The notes under the pieces: model-generated | The model's database searches: none | What the model was told of the DNA's origin: nothing | What the model saw: only the letters and a program-made list of their open reading frames with translations | Shown here: positions 37,832 to 47,600 of the stretch, one piece after another | How positions within the stretch are numbered: position 1 is the stretch's first letter | How the letters are laid out: each line of letters opens with the position of its first letter | Position numbers and translations under genes: made by a program | NCBI GenBank assembly: GCA_002005505.1 | Contig: KV908350.1 | Coordinates: 153,501 to 217,500, forward strand | Source: Botryococcus braunii | Taxonomy: Eukaryota > Chlorophyta > Trebouxiophyceae | Direction: 5' to 3' | Length of the DNA: 64,000 nucleotides

Positions 37832-38517
37832 TGAAATATCTGGGCTTGGCGTATCCTGCATGGTGGCGGCACGGAGGGTGTTAGACGATGTCCTCCTACT
37901 TGTGCGTTGTTAAGTAGGCACGGACATATACAAGTCAAGGACTGGTTAGCAACTGATTGATAGACACCCGGAGTGCCACTATAGTTCCAACCAAGTGTAC
38001 AATATCTCTCATCTCTCCTAACAAGTGACGCAGTTCAAACACGCCTAACCTGCTCTCACCCAGGTCGTGTTCATTACTTGTCCGATGAGCTAAACTCAAC
38101 TCTATATGTCTAACATGTTCTAACAATGTTCATCTGAGTGCTAAATCCAGGAATACAATAAGGATTAAGTCACCTGCATGGTGGCGGCACGGAGGGTGTT
38201 AGACGATGTCCTCCTACTTGTGCGTTGTTAAGTAGGCACGGACATATACAAGTCAAGGACTGGTTAGCAACTGATTGATAGACACCCGGAGTGCCACTAT
38301 AGTTCCAACCAAGTGCCTTCCCTATCCGTGCTTGCCCCATATGCCTCCTTTCTACAAACGTGTCTGTAACTTGCGTTATGATAGTCTTCGTTCAAATGCA
38401 TGTATTGCCTGGCAGAACTCAGGGTTCTGCCTCTCTTTCCTAATTGGTATTGTCTTCATACGGAGACTTGCCATTATTACTCCTCTGAGGGAAAGGCATA
38501 AAATAATTAACACAACA
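37832..38517 (-). repeat. 3' LTR of D'
   Basis: 686-bp copy of the D-family LTR with several one-base losses (for example TT to T and GG to G) confined to 37840–38140. Confidence 0.85.
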
Positions 38518-38587
38518 CTTCCCCTTGCCTTTACCTCACAGAAACTTGGCCAGTCCCAGTGAGTTACGATGTCCCAGAAACACTTGT

Positions 38588-39055
38588 CTAACTAGTTTTG
38601 GTAAAAATGTCAGCCACATTTCTAGCAGATTGAATGTACCTGAATTCAACCTGCCCCTTTGCAATAGCTTCACGTGCGAAATGACAGCTAATTGCAATAT
38701 GCTTTGTGTGTTTGGAGTACACCGGATTCCTCAGGTGGTTTATACACCCTTGGTTGTCACAATGAATCTTCACTATCCACGGTAACACTCCAATTTCCTC
38801 CAGGAAACCTCTCAGCCAATTTGCTTCCTTCACAACATCCTCCCATGCACAGGTACCTCTCGGACAGTCTTTGTAATTTGGAATCCCTTCACATTGTCCA
38901 GACTTCCGATTCACCTCCTCAGACACACTCTGACATGCCTGCAAGAGTTCAGACTCTTCAGGTCTCTCACAAGCAACATCGGGATATGGCAGAGTGTCTG
39001 CATACTTCCCCTGATTTATGTGATCCACATGCCTCTCAGACCGACTGCATGTCAC
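38588..39055 (-). pseudogene. D' linker fused to RNase H by deletion
   Basis: Frame of 155 codons joining the linker repeat (PRGTCAWED) directly to the RNase H block (VVKEANWLRGFLEE … HCDNQGCINHLRN … NVADIFTK). In element D these are about 1.49 kb apart. The frame is preserved across the junction by chance. Confidence 0.85.
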
Positions 39056-40192
39056 TGTTGGAGTGACCTCACATCTCTGACATCACTCTCCCAGCACAGG
39101 TACCTCTCAGTGAGCACTTGTAATTTGTCTGTCTCCACAATGTCTGTGCTCCTATTCACCTCCTCCTCTCGTCCCTTACATGAGTCAAGATGCAGATCCT
39201 GTCTCCGCTCACAATCATGTTTGGCTGGTGCAGAGAAAGCATATGAGCTTCCTCTGACCGGTGCTGCCACCACAGTCCCGTCCAGGAGTGCTCTGACTGG
39301 ACGGGTTCCAGAAGAACTCTGCATGTCACATCTCTTACATTTCTCTCAGTCACTGAACAAGACCCACCCATACTGCTCAGCTCCCGGGACCATTTGCAGC
39401 TTTGCATGTAGCTGCCCCCTCACTGCACTCACATGCAATTCATGCCCCTCATGTGAATCACCCTCTAGCTGCACTTCCCCTGGTCCCTGTGACAGAGAGT
39501 CACATTCAGTCAACCCCTCTCGCTCTCTGCTCTCTCCCTTCTCCTGTGGCAGCAGGAGGTCTTTGGCGGCAGTGCGTTGTTCGTGTCGTTGAGCCCGGGT
39601 CAGGCCATCCAATTGGTGGTTGCGGCAATCAGACCTAGTTGGTCTGAGGACCTCCTGGGCTCGCTCCATCTGCGGTCGAAGGTGGGAGTCCTGTCTCACT
39701 CCTCTGGCTAAGTCCTGTACTGCCTCCAGGGTTTGATCCATCTCCACTGGTCACACAGTCTTCTGGATTCAGGCTCGGGCTCAGCCTCACTGGGGGTCCT
39801 GTGACAGGCTGTGTGGGGAGGTTGCTGGAGGCTGGCAGGTACTCAGGCTCACTGTGTGGGTCATCAAGATCTGTCTCAAGGCTGATGTTGGTTGTGCCAG
39901 GGGAGGTGCCGGGAAAGACTGGGGAGTGTCACTTGCAGAGGGCTCAGGACACAGAAACTCTGTAGACTGTGTTGAGGAAACGCTCATGCCAACCCGAGAG
40001 GCTCCCCTGAGGTGCTCCACGAAAACCACATCTCTGCTCTCCTTCCAGATACCCCTCCCACATAGATCCGATAGGCTTTGGAGGAGGCTGAGTAACCAGT
40101 AAGCATCCCTGGCACAGTTTTAGGGGAAAACACAGAGCGCTGGACATCAGGAATGTGCACAAAGGCCAAGCAACCCCAGGTACGCAGTGGGG
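39056..40192 (-). pseudogene. D' polyprotein linker, frame-broken
   Basis: Corresponds to D positions about 46,840–48,040. Several small indels split the frame (pieces at 39052–39324, 39346–39747, 39787–40029 and 39984–40298). No independent gene. Confidence 0.8.
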
Positions 40193-42433
40193 TTACATTT
40201 GGTTTGTAGCCAAAAAATAATTCTGATGGCGTGCGGTCCCTCCCGGTACTGGACCCATGTTCAGTAGGGTGCATGCAGTTTCCAGGGCCTCCTTCCACAA
40301 CGTTGGACTGGCAGCTGCAAAAGCCAGAAGAGTCCTGGTACGTTCCTTGAGGGTGCGATTGGCTCTTTCAGCCGCTCCATTCTGTTGCGGGGTGTAAGGA
40401 GCTGAGGTCTCCAATTTAGTCCCCTGGGATGCACAAAATTCTTTGAACGTGGCATTCAGAAATTCAGTTCCACGGTCACACCGGACACACTTCACTTTGG
40501 TTTTCTTCTGGGTCTGCCAGTATAGAATGAGGTCCCTCACAGCAGCACTGATGGCATCTTTGGACTTCACAGGCAGGACCGCCTTTAACTGAGATGACTC
40601 ATCCAAAGCAGTCACCCAGTAACGTTCACCAGTTACTGCAGCAGGAAAAATGGGGCCCACAGTGTCAATATGTACTCTGTCAAGTGGTTCAACAGCTGGT
40701 CTACTGCTTATTCCAAATGGAGGCCGAGACGTCTTTCCCTCAATACATGCTTCACAGTAGACTGGACAATTGGAGCAGGGACATAGGGATGTATCAAGTC
40801 CCGAGACCAGGTCCTCATTGGTTAGGCGCTGCATCCATGTTTCACCTGGATGTCCCATTCTGCTATGCCAGAGGTATCGTCTGGCACAGTTGTGTGAGTT
40901 TTGGGTGGGGGTTTTGGACTTCACAGCAGCTGAAATTCTTCTGTGGTTAACACTGGGACTCAGAGCTACAACTTGATGAATATAAAATAGCCCTTTCTCT
41001 GCACTGATCCGAGACCTCCAGCTGTTTGGACCACAGACTTCAGTGAACGCTCCAACATCATCTGTGCGAAAGACTGCCCCATCCCGCAATGCTGCAGATA
41101 CTGACAGTATGTTTGAGGTTGCAGAAGGAACACACTGAACATGATGTATCCACAGGGGAACTCCCACTCGACTGAGGATGCAGACAGAGCCTGATGCTAC
41201 AATTCCTCCAGTGGCATCTGAAGTGGCCAGATGTAATGGGATGGGTTTGGCATGCACAGTTGGATTATGTAGTAGGGTCACATCATTCACCAGATGTACA
41301 GATGCTCCACTGTCCACCAGCCAGGATTGCAGAGACGAATTTCTGACAGGAGTCTTCAGGATGTTGAGGGAAATTATGTATGGCATACCTCCAGGTGGTG
41401 GAGGTGGGGGAGCTGGGGGTTGGAACCATGCCGGAAAGGCATCCAGTCCAGGGTGCGCCAGCTGGGCTGCAGGAGGGTGTGGGCCACCCATATGTGGAGG
41501 TCCCTGTGGCCACATTCCCTGCAATTGTTGGACCGCTGCCACTACGTTCCGTTGGGTCTCCTCGTCCCGCTTCCTCTTTCGACAGTCCCTCCAGTAATGC
41601 CCCTTCTTATTGCAGTAGTTGCAGATGCCCTTAGTCTCGGACTTGGCCTCAGAGACAGTTGGTTGGGCCTGCTGATGGACTGCACTGGCAGCTGGTGGGG
41701 TATTGGCTCCACTGGAGCCTTGTCCAAGAGCCAAAACCCTTGGTTGGCGAGGAGCATATTCATCAAAACCCACTGCAGCTGCTGTGTTGCGCAGAAGTCC
41801 AGCCAGCTTCTCCAGGGGTTGTGCTGCAGCAGTTGTGATCATTCCTGGCTCTTTAGCTGCATCAGGCAAGCCCTGCACAATCTGGGTTGCAACGTGTGCA
41901 TCCAGTAGAGCATGGTTGTTCCTGTCAAGGCATGCCTTCAGGTTGATCATTCTGTTGACATATTGCGAAATCGTCTCGTCATGTTTCATTCCCTGGCTCA
42001 TTTCTTGGAGCCAATCTGCATTGGCCTCGATATTATATCCACCAATAAACTTTCTGCAGATGAACTCATATGCATCATAAGCAGAGGGCAGATTAGACAG
42101 AGGTCCCAGCCATTCCTCTGGGACTGACTCATAAATCAGTAACATTGCGGCTGCGTCATGTGCTGTACCAGGCATAGCCTCCAGGATGGCAGGCAAAGAC
42201 CCTTTTGACTCATTTGCTGCCAAAAATGCATTCTTCCAAACAATAATATTTGTCCCCCGTTCCTTCAGTTTTATGTGTACCTTGACATTTGTTGGGATAA
42301 TCTTGGGCAGCTCATCTCCGCTGCCTCTTGAGGTGCTGGGAGTACACGGTTCTCTGATGGGTGTGGATGAGGCTGGTTCACTGCTTGACGTTGATGCTCC
42401 ACTAGCTGATGATCCTTTCTTCTTGGAAGTCAT
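40193..42433 (-). CDS. gag-pol: D' gag–protease–integrase (truncated)
   Basis: Frame of 746 codons, identical by eye to the first 729 or so residues of D: gag, knuckle CNYCNKKGHYWRDC, protease WLVDSGASVHLVND and the full integrase core. It ends in a wrong-frame tail after LLNMGP, because one C of a CCC run present in D is missing near 40255. It could still make gag and particles but not reverse transcriptase. Confidence 0.9.
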   Translation of the reverse strand: MTSKKKGSSASGASTSSSEPASSTPIREPCTPSTSRGSGDELPKIIPTNVKVHIKLKERGTNIIVWKNAFLAANESKGSLPAILEAMPGTAHDAAAMLLIYESVPEEWLGPLSNLPSAYDAYEFICRKFIGGYNIEANADWLQEMSQGMKHDETISQYVNRMINLKACLDRNNHALLDAHVATQIVQGLPDAAKEPGMITTAAAQPLEKLAGLLRNTAAAVGFDEYAPRQPRVLALGQGSSGANTPPAASAVHQQAQPTVSEAKSETKGICNYCNKKGHYWRDCRKRKRDEETQRNVVAAVQQLQGMWPQGPPHMGGPHPPAAQLAHPGLDAFPAWFQPPAPPPPPPGGMPYIISLNILKTPVRNSSLQSWLVDSGASVHLVNDVTLLHNPTVHAKPIPLHLATSDATGGIVASGSVCILSRVGVPLWIHHVQCVPSATSNILSVSAALRDGAVFRTDDVGAFTEVCGPNSWRSRISAEKGLFYIHQVVALSPSVNHRRISAAVKSKTPTQNSHNCARRYLWHSRMGHPGETWMQRLTNEDLVSGLDTSLCPCSNCPVYCEACIEGKTSRPPFGISSRPAVEPLDRVHIDTVGPIFPAAVTGERYWVTALDESSQLKAVLPVKSKDAISAAVRDLILYWQTQKKTKVKCVRCDRGTEFLNATFKEFCASQGTKLETSAPYTPQQNGAAERANRTLKERTRTLLAFAAASPTLWKEALETACTLLNMGPVPGGTARHQNYFLATNQM

Positions 42434-42702
42434 AATTCCCCAGTTGTCTTATAACTCCAGTACTCGCAAGGTAGCAGCAAGATCTTACTTCTGAACCAGG
42501 TGGGTTGAGCTAACGGACAGCCAACGTGAAGGTGAAAGATGTAGTCTTTGACGATAAAGGCTCTCTCGTCAGGATTGCGGTCTCCACGTTGTCCTCCTTC
42601 TCTGATTAGTTCGTTGTATGACGGAGGTCCTGATCTCAAGCGCGCTGGAACGTTGAGGTTGGTGGTCTTCCTGGCTGTTTGCTTTGTCCGCTTCTTCGCC
42701 AT
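42430..42702 (-). CDS. H3-tail-like leader ORF of D'
   Basis: Ninety codons, same protein as the leader ORF of D (44373–44645). It begins MAKKRTKQTARKTT and its stop overlaps the gag start as ATGA. Confidence 0.6.
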   Translation of the reverse strand: MAKKRTKQTARKTTNLNVPARLRSGPPSYNELIREGGQRGDRNPDERAFIVKDYIFHLHVGCPLAQPTWFRSKILLLPCEYWSYKTTGEL

Positions 42703-42770
42703 TCACAGTCTAGTGAGCTCCGATTTAGGCGCCACCCACTCTCAGCATCCGAGCCCGTGGGCCCATAACC

Positions 42771-43461
42771 TGAAATATTCTGGGCTTGGCGTATCCTGCA
42801 TGGTGGCGGCACGGAGGGTGTTAGACGATGTCCTCCTACTTGTGCGTTGTTAAGTAGGCACGGACATATACAAGTCAAGGACTGGTTAGCAACTGATTGA
42901 TAGACACCCGGAGTGCCACTATAGTTCCAACCAAGTGTTACAATATCTCTCATCTCTCCTAACAAGGTGACGCAGTTCAAACACGCCTAACCTGCTCTCA
43001 CCCAGGTCGTGTTCATTACTTTGTCCGATGAGCTAAACTCAACTCTATATGTCTAACATGTTCTAACAATGTTCATCTGAGTGCTAAATCCAGGAATACA
43101 ATAAGGATTAAGTCACCTGCATGGTGGCGGCACGGAGGGTGTTAGACGATGTCCTCCTACTTGTGCGTTGTTAAGTAGGCACGGACATATACAAGTCAAG
43201 GACTGGTTAGCAACTGATTGATAGACACCCGGAGTGCCACTATAGTTCCAACCAAGTGCCTTCCCTATCCGTGCTTGCCCCATATGCCTCCTTTCTACAA
43301 ACGTGTCTGTAACTTGCGTTATGATAGTCTTCGTTCAAATGCATGTATTGCCTGGCAGAACTCAGGGTTCTGCCTCTCTTTCCTAATTGGTATTGTCTTC
43401 ATACGGAGACTTGCCATTATTACTCCTCTGAGGGAAAGGCATAAAATTAATTAACACAACA
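42771..43461 (-). repeat. 5' LTR of D'
   Basis: 691 bp, TGTTGTG … ATATTTCA in minus orientation. The primer site GGTTATGGGCCCA lies at 42770–42758. Confidence 0.92.
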
Positions 43462-43613
43462 ATATCTGTACACCTGTCCTACACGTGTACACGCTCGATG
43501 GGATCTCTATCATAGTTCCTTGAACTTCATTGACTGAGACCTGTACTTGCATGATGGGCTATGAACCTCTACCTCCCATGGAGGGCACTCTCTCCAGGTC
43601 TTCTAATACATAT
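43462..43613. other. 152-bp spacer between the head-to-head D elements
   Basis: Unique sequence flanked by ATATC and CATAT. It contains the palindromic ACACGTGT (43480–43487). No gene. Confidence 0.8.
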
Positions 43614-44304
43614 TGTTGTGTTAATTAATTTTATGCCTTTCCCTCAGAGGAGTAATAATGGCAAGTCTCCGTATGAAGACAATACCAATTAGGAAAGAGA
43701 GGCAGAACCCTGAGTTCTGCCAGGCAATACATGCATTTGAACGAAGACTATCATAACGCAAGTTACAGACACGTTTGTAGAAAGGAGGCATATGGGGCAA
43801 GCACGGATAGGGAAGGCACTTGGTTGGAACTATAGTGGCACTCCGGGTGTCTATCAATCAGTTGCTAACCAGTCCTTGACTTGTATATGTCCGTGCCTAC
43901 TTAACAACGCACAAGTAGGAGGACATCGTCTAACACCCTCCGTGCCGCCACCATGCAGGTGACTTAATCCTTATTGTATTCCTGGATTTAGCACTCAGAT
44001 GAACATTGTTAGAACATGTTAGACATATAGAGTTGAGTTTAGCTCATCGGACAAAGTAATGAACACGACCTGGGTGAGAGCAGGTTAGGCGTGTTTGAAC
44101 TGCGTCACCTTGTTAGGAGAGATGAGAGATATTGTAACACTTGGTTGGAACTATAGTGGCACTCCGGGTGTCTATCAATCAGTTGCTAACCAGTCCTTGA
44201 CTTGTATATGTCCGTGCCTACTTAACAACGCACAAGTAGGAGGACATCGTCTAACACCCTCCGTGCCGCCACCATGCAGGATACGCCAAGCCCAGAATAT
44301 TTCA
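43614..44304 (+). repeat. 5' LTR of D
   Basis: TGTTGTG … ATATTTCA. It contains a 143-bp direct repeat (43817–43959 and 44138–44280, offset 321). The first copy is followed by GTGACTTAAT, the second by GATACGCC. Confidence 0.95.
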
Positions 44305-44317
44305 GGTTATGGGCCCA
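44305..44317 (+). promoter_or_regulatory. Primer-binding site of D (initiator tRNA-Met anticodon arm)
   Basis: GGTTATGGGCCCA directly after the LTR, complementary to UGGGCCCAUAACC of initiator tRNA-Met. The preceding GCCCAGAA in the LTR forms only an imperfect hairpin with it, weaker than in A and B. Confidence 0.85.
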
Positions 44318-44372
44318 CGGGCTCGGATGCTGAGAGTGGGTGGCGCCTAAATCGGAGCTCACTAGACTGTGA

Positions 44373-44645
44373 ATGGCGAAGAAGCGGACAAAGCAAACAG
44401 CCAGGAAGACCACCAACCTCAACGTTCCAGCGCGCTTGAGATCAGGACCTCCGTCATACAACGAACTAATCAGAGAAGGAGGACAACGTGGAGACCGCAA
44501 TCCTGACGAGAGAGCCTTTATCGTCAAAGACTACATCTTTCACCTTCACGTTGGCTGTCCGTTAGCTCAACCCACCTGGTTCAGAAGTAAGATCTTGCTG
44601 CTACCTTGCGAGTACTGGAGTTATAAGACAACTGGGGAATTATGA
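44373..44645 (+). CDS. Leader ORF with histone H3-like N-terminus
   Basis: Ninety-codon ORF between primer site and gag. It begins MAKKRTKQTARKTT; RTKQTARK equals residues 2–9 of mature histone H3 (ARTKQTARKS/T), which include the K4 and K9 marks read by PHD fingers and chromodomains. The rest (NLNVPARLRSG … KTTGEL) matches nothing I know, and there is no H3 fold. The stop TGA (44643–44645) overlaps the gag ATG (44642–44644), an arrangement compatible with termination–reinitiation. The same ORF is kept in D'. It could be a captured 5' end of an H3 gene, a histone mimic, or chance; translation is unproven. Confidence 0.55.
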   Translation: MAKKRTKQTARKTTNLNVPARLRSGPPSYNELIREGGQRGDRNPDERAFIVKDYIFHLHVGCPLAQPTWFRSKILLLPCEYWSYKTTGEL

Positions 44646-47600
44646 CTTCCAAGAAGAAAGGATCATCAGCTAGTGGAGCATCAACGTCAAGCAGTGAACC
44701 AGCCTCATCCACACCCATCAGAGAACCGTGTACTCCCAGCACCTCAAGAGGCAGCGGAGATGAGCTGCCCAAGATTATCCCAACAAATGTCAAGGTACAC
44801 ATAAAACTGAAGGAACGGGGGACAAATATTATTGTTTGGAAGAATGCATTTTTGGCAGCAAATGAGTCAAAAGGGTCTTTGCCTGCCATCCTGGAGGCTA
44901 TGCCTGGTACAGCACATGACGCAGCCGCAATGTTACTGATTTATGAGTCAGTCCCAGAGGAATGGCTGGGACCTCTGTCTAATCTGCCCTCTGCTTATGA
45001 TGCATATGAGTTCATCTGCAGAAAGTTTATTGGTGGATATAATATCGAGGCCAATGCAGATTGGCTCCAAGAAATGAGCCAGGGAATGAAACATGACGAG
45101 ACGATTTCGCAATATGTCAACAGAATGATCAACCTGAAGGCATGCCTTGACAGGAACAACCATGCTCTACTGGATGCACACGTTGCAACCCAGATTGTGC
45201 AGGGCTTGCCTGATGCAGCTAAAGAGCCAGGAATGATCACAACTGCTGCAGCACAACCCCTGGAGAAGCTGGCTGGACTTCTGCGCAACACAGCAGCTGC
45301 AGTGGGTTTTGATGAATATGCTCCTCGCCAACCAAGGGTTTTGGCTCTTGGACAAGGCTCCAGTGGAGCCAATACCCCACCAGCTGCCAGTGCAGTCCAT
45401 CAGCAGGCCCAACCAACTGTCTCTGAGGCCAAGTCCGAGACTAAGGGCATCTGCAACTACTGCAATAAGAAGGGGCATTACTGGAGGGACTGTCGAAAGA
45501 GGAAGCGGGACGAGGAGACCCAACGGAACGTAGTGGCAGCGGTCCAACAATTGCAGGGAATGTGGCCACAGGGACCTCCACATATGGGTGGCCCACACCC
45601 TCCTGCAGCCCAGCTGGCGCACCCTGGACTGGATGCCTTTCCGGCATGGTTCCAACCCCCAGCTCCCCCACCTCCACCACCTGGAGGTATGCCATACATA
45701 ATTTCCCTCAACATCCTGAAGACTCCTGTCAGAAATTCGTCTCTGCAATCCTGGCTGGTGGACAGTGGAGCATCTGTACATCTGGTGAATGATGTGACCC
45801 TACTACATAATCCAACTGTGCATGCCAAACCCATCCCATTACATCTGGCCACTTCAGATGCCACTGGAGGAATTGTAGCATCAGGCTCTGTCTGCATCCT
45901 CAGTCGAGTGGGAGTTCCCCTGTGGATACATCATGTTCAGTGTGTTCCTTCTGCAACCTCAAACATACTGTCAGTATCTGCAGCATTGCGGGATGGGGCA
46001 GTCTTTCGCACAGATGATGTTGGAGCGTTCACTGAAGTCTGTGGTCCAAACAGCTGGAGGTCTCGGATCAGTGCAGAGAAAGGGCTATTTTATATTCATC
46101 AAGTTGTAGCTCTGAGTCCCAGTGTTAACCACAGAAGAATTTCAGCTGCTGTGAAGTCCAAAACCCCCACCCAAAACTCACACAACTGTGCCAGACGATA
46201 CCTCTGGCATAGCAGAATGGGACATCCAGGTGAAACATGGATGCAGCGCCTAACCAATGAGGACCTGGTCTCGGGACTTGATACATCCCTATGTCCCTGC
46301 TCCAATTGTCCAGTCTACTGTGAAGCATGTATTGAGGGAAAGACGTCTCGGCCTCCATTTGGAATAAGCAGTAGACCAGCTGTTGAACCACTTGACAGAG
46401 TACATATTGACACTGTGGGCCCCATTTTTCCTGCTGCAGTAACTGGTGAACGTTACTGGGTGACTGCTTTGGATGAGTCATCTCAGTTAAAGGCGGTCCT
46501 GCCTGTGAAGTCCAAAGATGCCATCAGTGCTGCTGTGAGGGACCTCATTCTATACTGGCAGACCCAGAAGAAAACCAAAGTGAAGTGTGTCCGGTGTGAC
46601 CGTGGAACTGAATTTCTGAATGCCACGTTCAAAGAATTTTGTGCATCCCAGGGGACTAAATTGGAGACCTCAGCTCCTTACACCCCGCAACAGAATGGAG
46701 CGGCTGAAAGAGCCAATCGCACCCTCAAGGAACGTACCAGGACTCTTCTGGCTTTTGCAGCTGCCAGTCCAACGTTGTGGAAGGAGGCCCTGGAAACTGC
46801 ATGCACCCTACTGAACATGGGTCCCAGTACCGGGAGGGACCGCACGCCATCAGAATTATTTTTTGGCTACAAACCAAATGTAACCCCACTGCGTACCTGG
46901 GGTTGCTTGGCCTTTGTGCACATTCCTGATGTCCAGCGCTCTGTGTTTTCCCCTAAAACTGTGCCAGGGATGCTTACTGGTTACTCAGCCTCCTCCAAAG
47001 CCTATCGGATCTATGTGGGAGGGGGTATCTGGAAGGAGAGCAGAGATGTGGTTTTCGTGGAGCACCTCAGGGGAGCCTCTCGGGTTGGCATGAGCGTTTC
47101 CTCAACACAGTCTACAGAGTTTCTGTGTCCTGAGCCCTCTGCAAGTGACACTCCCCCAGTCTTTCCCGGCACCTCCCCTGGCACAACCAACATCAGCCTT
47201 GAGACAGATCTTGATGACCCACACAGTGAGCCTGAGTACCTGCCAGCCTCCAGCAACCTCCCCACACAGCCTGTCACAGGACCCCCCAGTGAGGCTGAGC
47301 CCGAGCCTGAATCCAGAAGACTGTGTGACCCAGTGGAGATGGATCAAACCCTGGAGGCAGTACAGGACTTAGCCAGAGGAGTGAGACAGGACTCCCACCT
47401 TCGACCGCAGATGGAGCGAGCCCAGGAGGTCCTCAGACCAACTAGGTCTGATTGCCGCAACCACCAATTGGATGGCCTGACCCGGGCTCAACGACACGAA
47501 CAACGCACTGCCGCCAAAGACCTCCTGCTGCCACAGGAGAAGGGAGAGAGCAGAGAGCGAGAGGGGTTGACTGAATGTGACTCTCTGTCACAGGGACCAG

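Larger units (their letters stand above)
37832..43461 (-). mobile_element. Copia D', minus strand, RT-deleted copy
   Basis: Head-to-head partner of element D with LTRs 43461–42771 (691 bp) and 38517–37832 (686 bp), primer site, H3-like leader ORF, gag–protease–integrase and the end of RNase H. About 1.49 kb is missing, corresponding to D positions about 48,256–49,743, which removes the RT. Flanks do not match (ACTCC on the left, ATATC on the right). Confidence 0.9.

Noticed and set aside
40594..42494. Plus-strand ORFs opposite D' gag–pol, mirrored opposite D
   Set aside because: Antisense shadows of the polyprotein; no motifs.
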